Assembly (NCBI RefSeq): GCF_001421665.1
Contig: NZ_LMKV01000012.1
Span: 206,185-270,184, forward strand
Direction of reading: 5' to 3'
Origin: Sphingobium sp. Leaf26
GTDB taxonomy: Bacteria; Pseudomonadota; Alphaproteobacteria; Sphingomonadales; Sphingomonadaceae
DNA length: 64,000 bases
Below are positions 1 through 8,512 of this stretch, piece after piece. Within the stretch, counting starts at the first letter, position 1. Each line of letters starts with the position of its first letter. The position numbers were made by a program, and so were the translations under genes. A model generated the notes under the pieces. The model made no database searches, had not been told where the DNA came from, and was given only the letters and a program-made list of their open reading frames with translations.

Positions 1-429
1 TTGCGGCAGCGGCTGGAAGCGCTTTTGCCGGCGCATCTGGGCGATCTGGCGCGCGCGTTGTTTGCAGCGCGGGGCGAGTTGCGGCGGCTATGGCCGGATG
101 CGTCGCAGCGGCGGCAGGCGATCGGCAAGGCGCTGGCGCAAGGTGGCGCGATCGACCCGCTGGGGGGCGACCCGAATGTGGACAGGTGGCTGGCGGATGC
201 CAGTGCCGGGGCCGATACCGGACTTTATGTTGTGCGGCTGCGATCGGCGGACCCGGATGACCTGACGCTGCGCGATGCGCGGATGCTGGCGCAGGCGGAC
301 CGGGTTTTCCATACGGCCGACGTGCCGATGGCGATCCTGGACCGGGCGCGAGCGGACGCGGTGCGGGTGGTCGCGGACAATACGCCCGACGTACGAGGCG
401 AAGGGTTGACCGTCCGGGTTACGCTTTAA
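1..429 (+). CDS. siroheme synthase-like protein (precorrin-2 dehydrogenase/ferrochelatase type), C-terminal part
   Basis: The gene enters from the left edge, so its start and NAD-binding Rossmann part are not visible. The first ~55 residues resemble the end of the CysG N-terminal/Met8 domain (LRxRLExLLPxHLGxLA, then a helical stretch). That domain oxidises precorrin-2 and inserts iron to make siroheme. Residues ~75-125 then read like the beginning of a uroporphyrinogen-III methyltransferase (DPDDLTLRDARMLAQAD), but the SAM-binding glycine loop is lost (RLRSADPDD) and the protein stops at ~142. This looks like a vestigial methyltransferase domain. A complete methyltransferase lies at 18459. 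Siroheme is the cofactor of NirB, also in this window. Family fairly sure; exact activity inferred. Confidence 0.75.
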   Translation: MRQRLEALLPAHLGDLARALFAARGELRRLWPDASQRRQAIGKALAQGGAIDPLGGDPNVDRWLADASAGADTGLYVVRLRSADPDDLTLRDARMLAQADRVFHTADVPMAILDRARADAVRVVADNTPDVRGEGLTVRVTL

Positions 430-444
430 CCCTGCCTGGCCTGC

Positions 445-1065
445 TTAACCCTGCGCAGCCTGTAGCCGTTCGACCTCGTCATGCAGCGCCTGGATCGAGG
501 AGACGAGGCGCGCGCGGTCGAGCTGCATTTCGCGCAGCGCTTCGCGGGTTTCGCCCAGTTCCACGGCGCGGCGGGCGATGCGGGCGTCCAGTTCGGCATA
601 TTGGCGGGTGAGTTCACCGACCTGTTCGGCGCGCTGGCAGAGATGGCGCATGCGCGCGTCCAATATGTCGAAATCGAAGGGTTTGACGACATGGTCGTCG
701 GCGCCGGCGTCCAGCGCCTCGACGATCGACTGGCTGTCGAGGCGACCGGCGATCATCACGAAACAGGCATGGCCGGCGAGATTGGCGGCGCGGACCCTCT
801 GCATCAGGGCGACGGCGGGCAGCATGGTCAGGCCGGTGTCGATCAGGATAATGTCGACCGGGCGGGTGACCAGCAGGTTCAGGGCGATGAAGCCATTTTC
901 CGCCAGCACCACATCATAGTTCAGATGCGACAGGCGCCGGGCAGCGACGGCGCGCGCGGTCGGATTTTCATCGACCAGCAGCAAGCGCAGGCGGCGGTGC
1001 GGCCGCGTTTCGGCGGCGCTGTCCAATTCGCCATGACGGATTCGGTTGCGCTTGAAAAATGCCAT
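445..1065 (-). CDS. response regulator receiver protein with C-terminal coiled coil
   Basis: A 206-residue cytoplasmic protein. Residues ~26-145 form a CheY-like receiver: acidic pair D32/E33, phospho-acceptor D76 (in ILIDTGL) and the conserved lysine K128 (VVKPFD). The usual Thr/Ser after beta-4 is replaced by alanine (VMIAG). Residues ~140-200 are charged and heptad-like (RAEQVGELTRQYAEL onward), predicting a coiled coil instead of a DNA-binding output domain. Its partner kinase is not in the window. It converges on the siroheme gene with a 15-base gap. The output is unknown; it could dimerise or recruit a partner. Confidence 0.8.
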   Translation of the reverse strand: MAFFKRNRIRHGELDSAAETRPHRRLRLLLVDENPTARAVAARRLSHLNYDVVLAENGFIALNLLVTRPVDIILIDTGLTMLPAVALMQRVRAANLAGHACFVMIAGRLDSQSIVEALDAGADDHVVKPFDFDILDARMRHLCQRAEQVGELTRQYAELDARIARRAVELGETREALREMQLDRARLVSSIQALHDEVERLQAAQG

Positions 1066-1157
1066 GTCGTCCCACTTTCACGGTCGGACCCTGATCCGGC
1101 CATAGTGGGGCAGGATAGGGGGTGCGCGCCAAGAAATGGTTAACGTCTGCGCGGCGA

Positions 1158-1751
1158 TCAGGCTGGGAGCGCATAGGCGCGCAGGAAGATATCCACGGCG
1201 AAATCGGCGTCGGCGGCGATCTCGTTCGGGGCCGGGTTTTCGATCCGGCCGATCAGCATCTGCTGGTGGCAGCCGGACAGCGAAAGAGACAGCAGGGCGC
1301 GGGCGGCGTCGATCGGGTCGCCCTTGCGAATCTGGCCGCGTTCCATCGCGCCGTGGAGAAAGTCCGCCAGCAGCAGCCGGGTATTTTGCGGGGCAAGGTC
1401 GAAGAATATCTGACCGAGTTCAGGGAAGCGGCGACTTTCCGAGATAATGAGGCGATGCAGGGCGCCCGCTTCGGCCGATGTCACTTTCTGGATCAGGCTG
1501 TAGCAGACGGTCTTGAGCGTCGGTTCCAACGGGCCTTCCGGATCGAGCAGTTGCGACAGGCGCGCGCGATAGGCGCGGGCGGCCCGATCCAGCACGGCGG
1601 CGAACAAGTCTTCCTTTGACGGGAAGTGATTCCACAAGGTGCCCTTCGACCCGCCCAGTTCCGCCGCGATGCCCGACATGGTGGTGCCGGCAAAGCCATG
1701 TTTGAGGAAATAGCCCTGCGCCACGGTCAGGATCGCGTCGCGCCGATCCAT
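1158..1751 (-). CDS. TetR/AcrR family transcriptional repressor
   Basis: A ~197-residue TetR-type regulator. The N-terminal helix-turn-helix is clear (GFAGTTMSGIAAELGGSKGTLWNHF, with the typical KEDLF following), and the C-terminal ligand-binding half is helical. I prefer the ATG at 1751 because AAGGGAAG lies 8 bases upstream of it; an in-frame ATG at 1802 would add 17 residues but has no visible SD. The gene is divergent from an OprM-EmrA-EmrB type efflux operon. Two matching 16-bp inverted-repeat sites sit in the intergenic gap, so it most likely represses the pump and possibly itself. The inducer is unknown. Confidence 0.88.
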   Translation of the reverse strand: MDRRDAILTVAQGYFLKHGFAGTTMSGIAAELGGSKGTLWNHFPSKEDLFAAVLDRAARAYRARLSQLLDPEGPLEPTLKTVCYSLIQKVTSAEAGALHRLIISESRRFPELGQIFFDLAPQNTRLLLADFLHGAMERGQIRKGDPIDAARALLSLSLSGCHQQMLIGRIENPAPNEIAADADFAVDIFLRAYALPA

Positions 1752-1807
1752 GCGGCGGGCTTCCCTTTTAGTGGGAATCAGGGGGCAGGGGGGCGATGTC
1801 ATTAAAT

Positions 1808-1823
1808 CGTACCATAGAGTACG
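1808..1823. promoter_or_regulatory. candidate TetR operator 1
   Basis: Perfect inverted repeat CGTAC-N6-GTACG (CGTACCATAGAGTACG) in the gap between the tetR and efflux genes. A near-identical site in the opposite orientation lies at 1869-1884. Symmetric 16-bp sites are the usual size for TetR dimers. A TTGACA hexamer at 1833-1838 lies between the two sites, though no good -10 is found at normal spacing from it. Confidence 0.55.
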
Positions 1824-1868
1824 CTATTCCTGTTGACAAGGCTCTGCACGAGGCGCAAGGGCGATATT

Positions 1869-1884
1869 CATACTGGATGGTACG
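1869..1884. promoter_or_regulatory. candidate TetR operator 2
   Basis: CATACTGGATGGTACG. Its complement, CGTACCATCCAGTATG, matches operator 1 at 13 of 16 positions (CGTACCATnnAGTAyG). It lies 7 bases before the preferred start codon of the outer-membrane component at 1892, where a bound repressor would block transcription or initiation. Confidence 0.5.
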
Positions 1885-1891
1885 GTTAGAT

Positions 1892-3406
1892 ATGCCCGTT
1901 AATCGCATTGCCGAAGCCGCCCGCCTGGGCGGCACGGCCTCTTCCCTTTTGCTGCTGGCCGCTTGCGCCGCAGTGCCCGATCTGGGCGCGAAACCCGAAC
2001 TGCGCGCGCCGGCGAGCATTGCCGCCGAGCGCAGCCTGGCGGCCGCACCGGTCGCCTGGCCAGGGGATGGCTGGTGGACAGCCTATGGCGATCCGCAACT
2101 GGACCAACTGATCGCCGAAGGGCTGCGCGCTTCGCCGGACGTTGCCGTTGCCAGTGCCCGTTTCCGCAAGGCGGCGGGCATGGCGCAGCAGGCGGGGGCG
2201 ACGCTGCTGCCATCGGTCGACCTGGAGACGAGCGCCAACGCGACCAAGCAAAGTTACAATATGGGCATGCCCAAGGCGTTCGTGCCGCAGGGCTGGCTGG
2301 GCACCGGACGCACCGCGCTGGACCTGGGCTTCGACCTCGACCTGTGGGGCAAGAACAAGGCGTCGCTGGCCGCCGCCACATCCGAGACGCGCGCGGCGGA
2401 GATCGATGCGCAGCAGGCGCGGCTGGCGCTGACCACGGCTATTGCCGACGCCTATGCCGATCTGGCGCGGCTGCATGATGAGGCCGATATTGCCCGGCGC
2501 ACGCTGGACATCCGGCTGGCCAGCCAGAAGCTGGTCGCCGATCGGCGCGACAACGGGCTGGAAACGCGCGGCAGCGTACGGCAGGCGGATGCCACCGTGT
2601 CGTCCGCCAAGGCGCAAATGGCCGCCGCCAACATGGCGATCGAACTGCGCCAGCATCAGATTGCGGCGCTGATCGGCGCCGGGCCGGATCGCGGCCTGTC
2701 GATCGGCCGGCCCAAAATCGGTGCGCTGGCGCCGCTGGGCCTGCCCGCCGATGTGACGACCAATCTGGTCGCGCGCCGCCCGGACATCGCCGCCGCACTC
2801 GCGCGCGCCGACGCGGCGGCCAAGCGGATCAAGGTGGCGCGGGCCGATTTCTTTCCGGCCATTCGCCTGTCCGCGCTGATCGGTTTCCAGTCGCTGGGCT
2901 ATGACACCGTGTTCAGCGGCACGTCGGCGACGGGCACGGCCAAGCCCTTCCTCAACAGCCTGTTCGACAAGGGATCGCTGTTCGGTACTGTCGGCCCGGC
3001 AATCAGCCTGCCGATCTTCCATGGCGGGGCGTTGCAGGGCCAGTATCGCGGCGCGCGCGCCACGTATGACGAGGCGGTCGCGAGTTACGACAAGACCGTG
3101 CTGGCCGCCTATCAGGAGGTGGCCGACGCCGTGACCATGCGCAAGACGCTGGACCAGCGACTGGTCGATGCGCGCGCGGCCGTCGCGGCGTCGCAAGATG
3201 CCTATGGCATTGCGCAGAAACGCTACAAGGGTGGGCTTTCCACCTACCTCGACGTGCTGAATGTCGAGGATCAGTTGCTGGGCGCGCGCCAGTCCCTTGC
3301 CGGGCTGGAGGCGAGCGCCTTTTCCACCGATATTGCCCTCATCCGTGCGCTGGGCGGCGGTTTTGCCGCCAGCGACTTCCAGTCCAAGGATCGTCCCAAT
3401 GGCTGA
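1892..3406 (+). CDS. efflux system outer membrane lipoprotein, OprM/NodT (TolC-like) family
   Basis: Outer-membrane channel of a tripartite efflux pump, ~504 residues. The start is set at 1892 (MPVNRIAEAARLGG) because a lipoprotein signal follows directly, with lipobox LLAAC near residue 28. The longer in-frame reading from 1796 would run through the operator region. The body shows the two OEP repeats of this family: PGDGWWTAYGDPQLDQL early on, NLVARRPDIAAALARADAA in the middle, and a final FHGGALQGQYRGARATYDEAV segment. It overlaps the adaptor gene by 8 bases, so the two are translationally coupled. Substrates are unknown. Confidence 0.92.
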   Translation: MPVNRIAEAARLGGTASSLLLLAACAAVPDLGAKPELRAPASIAAERSLAAAPVAWPGDGWWTAYGDPQLDQLIAEGLRASPDVAVASARFRKAAGMAQQAGATLLPSVDLETSANATKQSYNMGMPKAFVPQGWLGTGRTALDLGFDLDLWGKNKASLAAATSETRAAEIDAQQARLALTTAIADAYADLARLHDEADIARRTLDIRLASQKLVADRRDNGLETRGSVRQADATVSSAKAQMAAANMAIELRQHQIAALIGAGPDRGLSIGRPKIGALAPLGLPADVTTNLVARRPDIAAALARADAAAKRIKVARADFFPAIRLSALIGFQSLGYDTVFSGTSATGTAKPFLNSLFDKGSLFGTVGPAISLPIFHGGALQGQYRGARATYDEAVASYDKTVLAAYQEVADAVTMRKTLDQRLVDARAAVAASQDAYGIAQKRYKGGLSTYLDVLNVEDQLLGARQSLAGLEASAFSTDIALIRALGGGFAASDFQSKDRPNG

Positions 3407-4547
3407 TGCCACGCCCGAAACCCCCGCTGTGGACAATGATGCGCAGCAGGATGCCCGTCAGTCGGCGCGCAAGACCTGGCTGACCCGGCTGGGCATCGTC
3501 GTTGTCGTCGGCGGCGTGCTGTGGGCCGGCTGGTATCTGCTGGTCGGGCGCACCCATGTCAGCACCGACAATGCCTATGTGAATGCCGAGCTGGCGCAGG
3601 TGACGCCGCTGATGTCGGCGCAGGCGACCGAGGTGCTGGTGAGCGACACGCAGGCGGTGAAGCGCGGCGACATATTGGTGAAACTGGACCCGACCGACGC
3701 GAAGATCGCGGTGGCGCAGGCGGAGGCCGATCTGGCCGAAGCCAAGCGCAAGTTCCGCCAGACCAGTGCCACCAGCACCTCGCTGGCGGCGCAGGTCGAT
3801 GCGCGCGGCGCCGATATCGTGCAGGCGCGCGCGCAACTGACGAGCGCACAGGCCGATTTCGACAAGGCGCGGATCGACCTTCAGCGGCGCGAGGCGCTGG
3901 TCGGCGATGGCGCGGTGTCGGGTGACGAAGTGACGACGGCGCGCAAGGCCTATGTCAGCGCCAGGGCGGCGCTGGAACTGGCGCGGGCCGGTGTGCAGAC
4001 GGCGCAGGCGACGCGCAGCGCGGCGAGCGGCCAGTTGGCGGCCAATGATGCGCTGGTGCGCGGATCGACGATCGACACCGACCCGGCGGTGATGGCGGCG
4101 CAGGCCAAGCTGGATACGGCGAAGCTGAATCTGGACCGCAGCATCATCCGCGCGCCGATCGACGGCGTCGTCAGCAAGCGGCAGGTACAGGTCGGCCAGC
4201 GCGTGATGCAAGGTAGCCCCATCATGAGCATCGTGCCGCTCGCCCAGGTCTATGTCGATGCGAACTTCAAGGAACGCCAGTTGCGCAACGTGAAGGTCGG
4301 CATGCCCGCCACCGTGACGTCCGACCTGTATGGCGGCGATGTCGTCTATCATGGCAAGGTCGCTGGCTTTTCGGGCGGCACGGGCGCGTCCATGGCGCTG
4401 ATCCCGGCGCAGAACGCGACCGGCAACTGGATCAAGGTGGTGCAGCGCCTGCCGCTGCGTATTGCTCTCGACCCCAAGGAACTGGCGGCGCATCCGTTGC
4501 GCGTGGGCCTGTCCATGGATGTCGAGATCGACCTTTCCGGCAAGTAA
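3399..4547 (+). CDS. HlyD/EmrA-family membrane fusion (adaptor) protein
   Basis: A ~382-residue periplasmic adaptor. One N-terminal membrane anchor (LGIVVVVGGVLWAGWYLLV, ~residues 33-51) is followed by the biotinyl-lipoyl half (THVSTDNAYVNAELAQVTP), a long alpha-helical hairpin (~100-220), the second lipoyl half (IIRAPIDGVVSKRQVQVGQ) and a beta-barrel (VYVDANFKERQLRNV). This order and the DNAYV motif are typical of EmrA partners of DHA2 transporters. AAGGA lies upstream of the start. It links the outer-membrane channel at 1892 to the MFS pump at 4561. Confidence 0.94.
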   Translation: MADATPETPAVDNDAQQDARQSARKTWLTRLGIVVVVGGVLWAGWYLLVGRTHVSTDNAYVNAELAQVTPLMSAQATEVLVSDTQAVKRGDILVKLDPTDAKIAVAQAEADLAEAKRKFRQTSATSTSLAAQVDARGADIVQARAQLTSAQADFDKARIDLQRREALVGDGAVSGDEVTTARKAYVSARAALELARAGVQTAQATRSAASGQLAANDALVRGSTIDTDPAVMAAQAKLDTAKLNLDRSIIRAPIDGVVSKRQVQVGQRVMQGSPIMSIVPLAQVYVDANFKERQLRNVKVGMPATVTSDLYGGDVVYHGKVAGFSGGTGASMALIPAQNATGNWIKVVQRLPLRIALDPKELAAHPLRVGLSMDVEIDLSGK

Positions 4548-4560
4548 GGACGCACGGATC

Positions 4561-6090
4561 ATGAGCGGCGACGACGATATTTTTTCGCGGCTCTCCCCGC
4601 GAAGTCGGATGCTGGCCGGACTTGTTCTGGCCATGAGCAACCTGATGGTCGTGCTCGACCTGACGATCGCCAACGTATCGGTCCCGCACATTGCCGGGAA
4701 TCTGGGCATCGCCCCGGATCAGGGCACCTGGATCATCACATCCTATGCGGTGGCGGAGGCGATCTGCGTGCCGCTGACCGGGTGGCTGGCGCAGCGGTTC
4801 GGCGTGGTGCGCATGTTCACCTGGGCGATGATCGGCTTCGGCCTGTTTTCGGTGCTGTGCGGCCTGTCTTCGACGCTGGGCATGCTGGTCGCCTGCCGCA
4901 TTGGCCAGGGTATTTGCGGCGGGCCGATCATGCCGATGTCGCAGACGCTGTTGATGCGCATCTTTCCGCCGGAAATGCGCGGGCGGGCCATGGGCATGTG
5001 GGCGATGACCACGCTGATGGGGCCGGCATTAGGGCCGATCGTGGGTGGTTATATCAGCGACAACTGGAGCTGGCACTGGATTTTCTTCATCAACCTGCCG
5101 ATCGCGGTGATGTGCATTTTGGCGGCGCAGGCGCTGTTGAAGCCGGTGGAGACGGAAACCGCCAATGTGCCGATCGACAAGATGGGCCTGTTCCTGCTGG
5201 TCTTCTGGATCGGCTGCTTGCAGGTGATGCTGGATATCGGCCGCGACCATGACTGGTTCGCCGATCCGTTGATCCTGGGGCTGGCGTTGCTGGCGATCAT
5301 CGGTTTCGTCGCCTTCGTCATATGGGAGCTGACCGAAGAGCATCCGGTCGTGGACCTGCGCGTGTTCCGCCATGTCGGTTTCAGTTCCGGCCTGTTCACC
5401 ATGTCGCTTTGCTTTGGCTCCTATTTTGCGAGCATCGTCGTCATCCCGCAATGGTTGCAGATGTCGATGGGCTATACCGCGACGCTGGCGGGCATCGTCA
5501 CTGCGTTGACGGCGATGGCGGCGCTGTTTACAGCGCCGATCGCCGGGTACCTGCTGTCGCGGGTGGATGTGCGACTGATGATTTCGGGTGCGGTGGCGTG
5601 GATCGGCATCATGTCGCTGTGGCGGGCGCACTGGACCAGCGGCGTCGATTTCTACACGATGGCGATCCCGCAATTCGTGCAGGGCTTTGCGCTGCCCTTC
5701 TTCTTCATTCCGCTGACGACGCTGACGCTGGGGTCGGTGCGGCCGGAGGAGACGGCGTCGGCGGCGGGCCTCCAGAATTTCGTGCGGACGATGGCGACCG
5801 CGATCGCGACGTCTTTGGTGCTGACAAGCTGGGGCGACAGCCAGCGCGTGTCGCGCAGCGACATGGCCAATGTGCTGCAACCCGACCAGACCCAGTCGGT
5901 GCTGTCGAGCCTCGGCTTTTCCGCCGAGAAGGCGCGGCAGACCATTTCCAACCTGGTCGAGCAGGAGGCGATCGTCATGGCGGTCGACCATGTCTTCTTC
6001 CTGTCGGCGATCATCCTGTTTGCTGCGGCCGTGATCGTGTGGATCGCGCCCAAGCCGCGCGCCAATGTCGATACGTCGTCGGCACATTAA
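4561..6090 (+). CDS. DHA2 family MFS drug efflux transporter, EmrB/QacA type
   Basis: A ~509-residue inner-membrane proton antiporter of the 14-TM DHA2 group. Visible landmarks are the motif C-like start of the family (LMVVLDLTIANVSVPHIAGNL), a motif A relative (GWLAQRFGVVRMF) and the glycine-rich GPALGPIVGGYISDNWSWHWIFFINLPI segment. It starts 13 bases after the EmrA-like gene and completes a TolC-EmrA-EmrB type operon under the divergent TetR. Its last 4 bases overlap the convergent ABC-F gene. Confidence 0.95.
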   Translation: MSGDDDIFSRLSPRSRMLAGLVLAMSNLMVVLDLTIANVSVPHIAGNLGIAPDQGTWIITSYAVAEAICVPLTGWLAQRFGVVRMFTWAMIGFGLFSVLCGLSSTLGMLVACRIGQGICGGPIMPMSQTLLMRIFPPEMRGRAMGMWAMTTLMGPALGPIVGGYISDNWSWHWIFFINLPIAVMCILAAQALLKPVETETANVPIDKMGLFLLVFWIGCLQVMLDIGRDHDWFADPLILGLALLAIIGFVAFVIWELTEEHPVVDLRVFRHVGFSSGLFTMSLCFGSYFASIVVIPQWLQMSMGYTATLAGIVTALTAMAALFTAPIAGYLLSRVDVRLMISGAVAWIGIMSLWRAHWTSGVDFYTMAIPQFVQGFALPFFFIPLTTLTLGSVRPEETASAAGLQNFVRTMATAIATSLVLTSWGDSQRVSRSDMANVLQPDQTQSVLSSLGFSAEKARQTISNLVEQEAIVMAVDHVFFLSAIILFAAAVIVWIAPKPRANVDTSSAH

Positions 6091-7664
6091 GGCAGGCTGA
6101 TCCGGCGGGTGATGCCGATCGCATCGAGGAAGGCGGGGTCGTGGCTGACCACGACCAGCGCGCCGTCATAGGCGGCAAGTCCCTGTTCGACCGCTGCTAT
6201 GGAGTCGATGTCGAGATGGTTGGTCGGCTCGTCCAGCAGCAGGAGCGGGGGCAGCGCCTCTCCGCCGAGCACGCAGGCGAGGGCGGCGCGTAGTCGCTGC
6301 CCGCCGCTCAGGTTCTCCACCCGTTGCAACGCAAGGTCCGCGCGGAAGCGGAAACGGGCGAGCGCGGCATGGATGGCGTTGCGGGTGGCGCCGGGATGCA
6401 GCCGGGCGAAATTGTCCGCGATGCTGGCGGTCGGATCGAGCAGGCTGGCATGCTGGTCGAGCAGGGCGCTGGCGGCGGGGCGGTGGACCTGGCCTGCCAG
6501 CGGGGCGAGATGGCCCGCGATCAGATGCAGCAGTGTCGATTTGCCGGAGCCATTGGGACCGGTGATCGCGATCCGTTCCGGTCCGGCGATGGTCAGGCTG
6601 AGGTCGCGCAGTGGCGGATGGGCCGGATCATGACCGGCTGTTACCGCGTCGAGAGTCAGGAGGATACGCCCCGGCGGGACATCGGCCGAGGGCAGGGTGA
6701 CTGTGAGCGGGGCGAGGATTTCGATCTGCGCGCGCGCGTCGGCGATGGCAGCCTGTGCCTCAAGCCCCTGTTGCTGCGCGCGGCGGGCGGCGTCGCCGCT
6801 CGATCGTTCCGCCTGCTGCTTGCGCCGGCCCAGCAGGATGCGGGGCATGCCACCCTTTGCCGCCTGGCGCGCGCCCGCGCCGTCGCGGCGCTGCTGTCGT
6901 TCGGTCGTGACCTGGGTCTTGCGGGCGATGTCGGACGCCTGCCGCTCGGCATGGTCGAGCGCGTGATGGGCGGCGGCCAGTTCGATATCCTTGCGCGCGC
7001 GCCAGCTCGACCAGTTGCCGCCATGGCGGGCGATGCCGAGGCTGGTCAGTTCGGCGATCGCGTCCACCTGCTCCAGCAGGCCACGGTCATGGCTGACGAT
7101 GATCGCGCCACCACGCCAGCGGCGGAGCAGCGCGGCCAGCGCGTCGCGCCCTTCGGCATCCAGATGATTGGTCGGTTCGTCCAGCAGCAGCCAGTCGGGA
7201 CGGGCGAAGATCGTCGCCGCCAGCGCCGCGCGGGTCTGCTGGCCGCCCGACAGGCTGGCGAGCGGGGTCGGCGGGTCGGCGGTGAGGCCGACCTCCGCCA
7301 GCGCATCGGCAAGGCGGCCGGGCAGGGTCCAGTCGCAGGCATCCAGTTCGTCCATGGTCGCCTCGCCCGCCTCTGCCTTGTCGAGCAGGGTCAGGGCGGC
7401 GCGCGCGTCGAACAGGTCGGCGAGTGTGTCGCCGGGCGCCGGTTCCAGTGTCTGGCGCAGCGTGGCGATTCTACCGTCGATACGGATTTCACCGCTTGCC
7501 GGGCGCAGGTCGCCGGCGATCAGGGCGAGCAGGGTCGATTTGCCGACGCCGTTGCGGCCGATCAGGCCGATGCGCTCGGAGGTAAAGCGGAAGTCGAGGC
7601 CGGAAAGGACGGCGGTTCCGTCAGGCGCGGACCAGCCGAGTTGCGAGAGAATGATGGCAGGCAT
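6087..7664 (-). CDS. ABC-F family ATP-binding protein
   Basis: A 525-residue soluble protein with two ABC ATPase domains and no membrane segments. The first Walker A is GRNGVGKST (~residue 37), with signature LSGGQQTR and Walker B LLLDEPTNHLD. The second Walker A is GPNGSGKST (~370), with signature LSGGQRLRAALA and LLLDEPTNHLDID. A charged linker (~230-310) separates the two. ABC-F proteins act on the ribosome (translation-factor or antibiotic-protection roles) or as Uup-like factors. Which subgroup this belongs to cannot be told from the sequence alone. Confidence 0.93.
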   Translation of the reverse strand: MPAIILSQLGWSAPDGTAVLSGLDFRFTSERIGLIGRNGVGKSTLLALIAGDLRPASGEIRIDGRIATLRQTLEPAPGDTLADLFDARAALTLLDKAEAGEATMDELDACDWTLPGRLADALAEVGLTADPPTPLASLSGGQQTRAALAATIFARPDWLLLDEPTNHLDAEGRDALAALLRRWRGGAIIVSHDRGLLEQVDAIAELTSLGIARHGGNWSSWRARKDIELAAAHHALDHAERQASDIARKTQVTTERQQRRDGAGARQAAKGGMPRILLGRRKQQAERSSGDAARRAQQQGLEAQAAIADARAQIEILAPLTVTLPSADVPPGRILLTLDAVTAGHDPAHPPLRDLSLTIAGPERIAITGPNGSGKSTLLHLIAGHLAPLAGQVHRPAASALLDQHASLLDPTASIADNFARLHPGATRNAIHAALARFRFRADLALQRVENLSGGQRLRAALACVLGGEALPPLLLLDEPTNHLDIDSIAAVEQGLAAYDGALVVVSHDPAFLDAIGITRRISLP

Positions 7665-7930
7665 GGACGAATATTTCCCTGAAGGCAGAGCAGGTGGGCT
7701 GTGCGGTCAGGGCGATGTCCATGGGGGCGATCCTTTTGGGTCCGGGGTGAGGTGGTATCGTAAGCAGGGGAGGGAAAAGAGGCAAGTGTCAGCCATTTCC
7801 TACCATTCCCCTTTCGCTTGCGGGAGGGGGGATGATTGAAACCCACCCATACCCGCCCTTCCTCTTTCCGTCTCGCGATTGACGCGGCGCAGCATTGGCG
7901 TCACTCACGGGGCAAAAGAGGCAAGGGTAG
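7665..7930. other. intergenic region before nasT
   Basis: About 265 bases without a convincing gene. It contains a GGGAGGGG-type repeat arm near 7808-7832, related to the longer copy at 61572-61695. No ANTAR-type leader or intrinsic terminator was seen here, unlike the narK and nirB leaders. Confidence 0.4.
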
Positions 7931-8512
7931 ATGCGAATCGTCATCATCGACGACAGCGGGTTGCGGGCGACCGTCCTGGAGGAGGGGCTGCGCGAAGCCG
8001 GTTATGACGATATCCATATCGTGCCCCCGCGTGGCGCGTTCGTCGCGCGGCTGGAGCGGATGGCGCCGGACGTGGTGCTGATGGACCTTGGCAGTCCCAG
8101 CCGCGACACGCTGGAGGAAATGCTGATCGTCAGCCGGGCGCTGGCCAAGCCGATTGCCATGTTCGTCGATCAGTCCGACGAGGCGATGATCGGCGCGGCG
8201 ATCGACGCGGGCGTGTCCGCCTATGTCGTCGATGGCCTGCGCAAGGAGCGGGTGAAGCCAGTGCTGGAACTGGCGGTGCGGCGCTTCAATGCCTTTGCCA
8301 AGATACAGGGTGAACTGGACGAGGCGCGTACGGCGCTGTCCGACCGCAAGATCATCGACCGGGCCAAGTCGATCCTGATGAACCAGCGGTCGTTGAGCGA
8401 GCAGGATGCCTATGCGCTGTTGCGGTCGAGCGCGATGAACCAGGGCAAGAAGATCGTGGAGGTGGCGCAGGCGCTGATTACTGCCAGCGACCTGCTGGGA
8501 GGGGGGCTATGA
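7931..8512 (+). CDS. nasT: NasT: ANTAR-domain response regulator / transcription antiterminator
   Basis: A 193-residue protein with an N-terminal receiver-like domain (D7/D8 and D52 at the phosphorylation pocket) and a C-terminal ANTAR RNA-binding domain (~130-187: LSDRKIIDRAKSILMNQR and DAYALLRSSAMNQGKKI). In NasS-NasT systems NasT binds two-hairpin leaders and stops a terminator from forming. It is freed from NasS when nitrate or nitrite is present. It overlaps nasS by 4 bases. Two leaders fitting the expected target lie at 9919-10044 and 12792-12962. Confidence 0.93.
   Translation: MRIVIIDDSGLRATVLEEGLREAGYDDIHIVPPRGAFVARLERMAPDVVLMDLGSPSRDTLEEMLIVSRALAKPIAMFVDQSDEAMIGAAIDAGVSAYVVDGLRKERVKPVLELAVRRFNAFAKIQGELDEARTALSDRKIIDRAKSILMNQRSLSEQDAYALLRSSAMNQGKKIVEVAQALITASDLLGGGL

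Noticed and set aside
445-1143. Long open frames opposite the response regulator and many other genes
   Set aside because: These are antisense or off-frame shadows common in GC-rich DNA, with low-complexity Arg/Ala/Gly composition and no family resemblance.
1796-1891. Longer start for the OprM-like gene
   Set aside because: It would translate through both candidate TetR operators, and the lipoprotein signal begins only at 1892.
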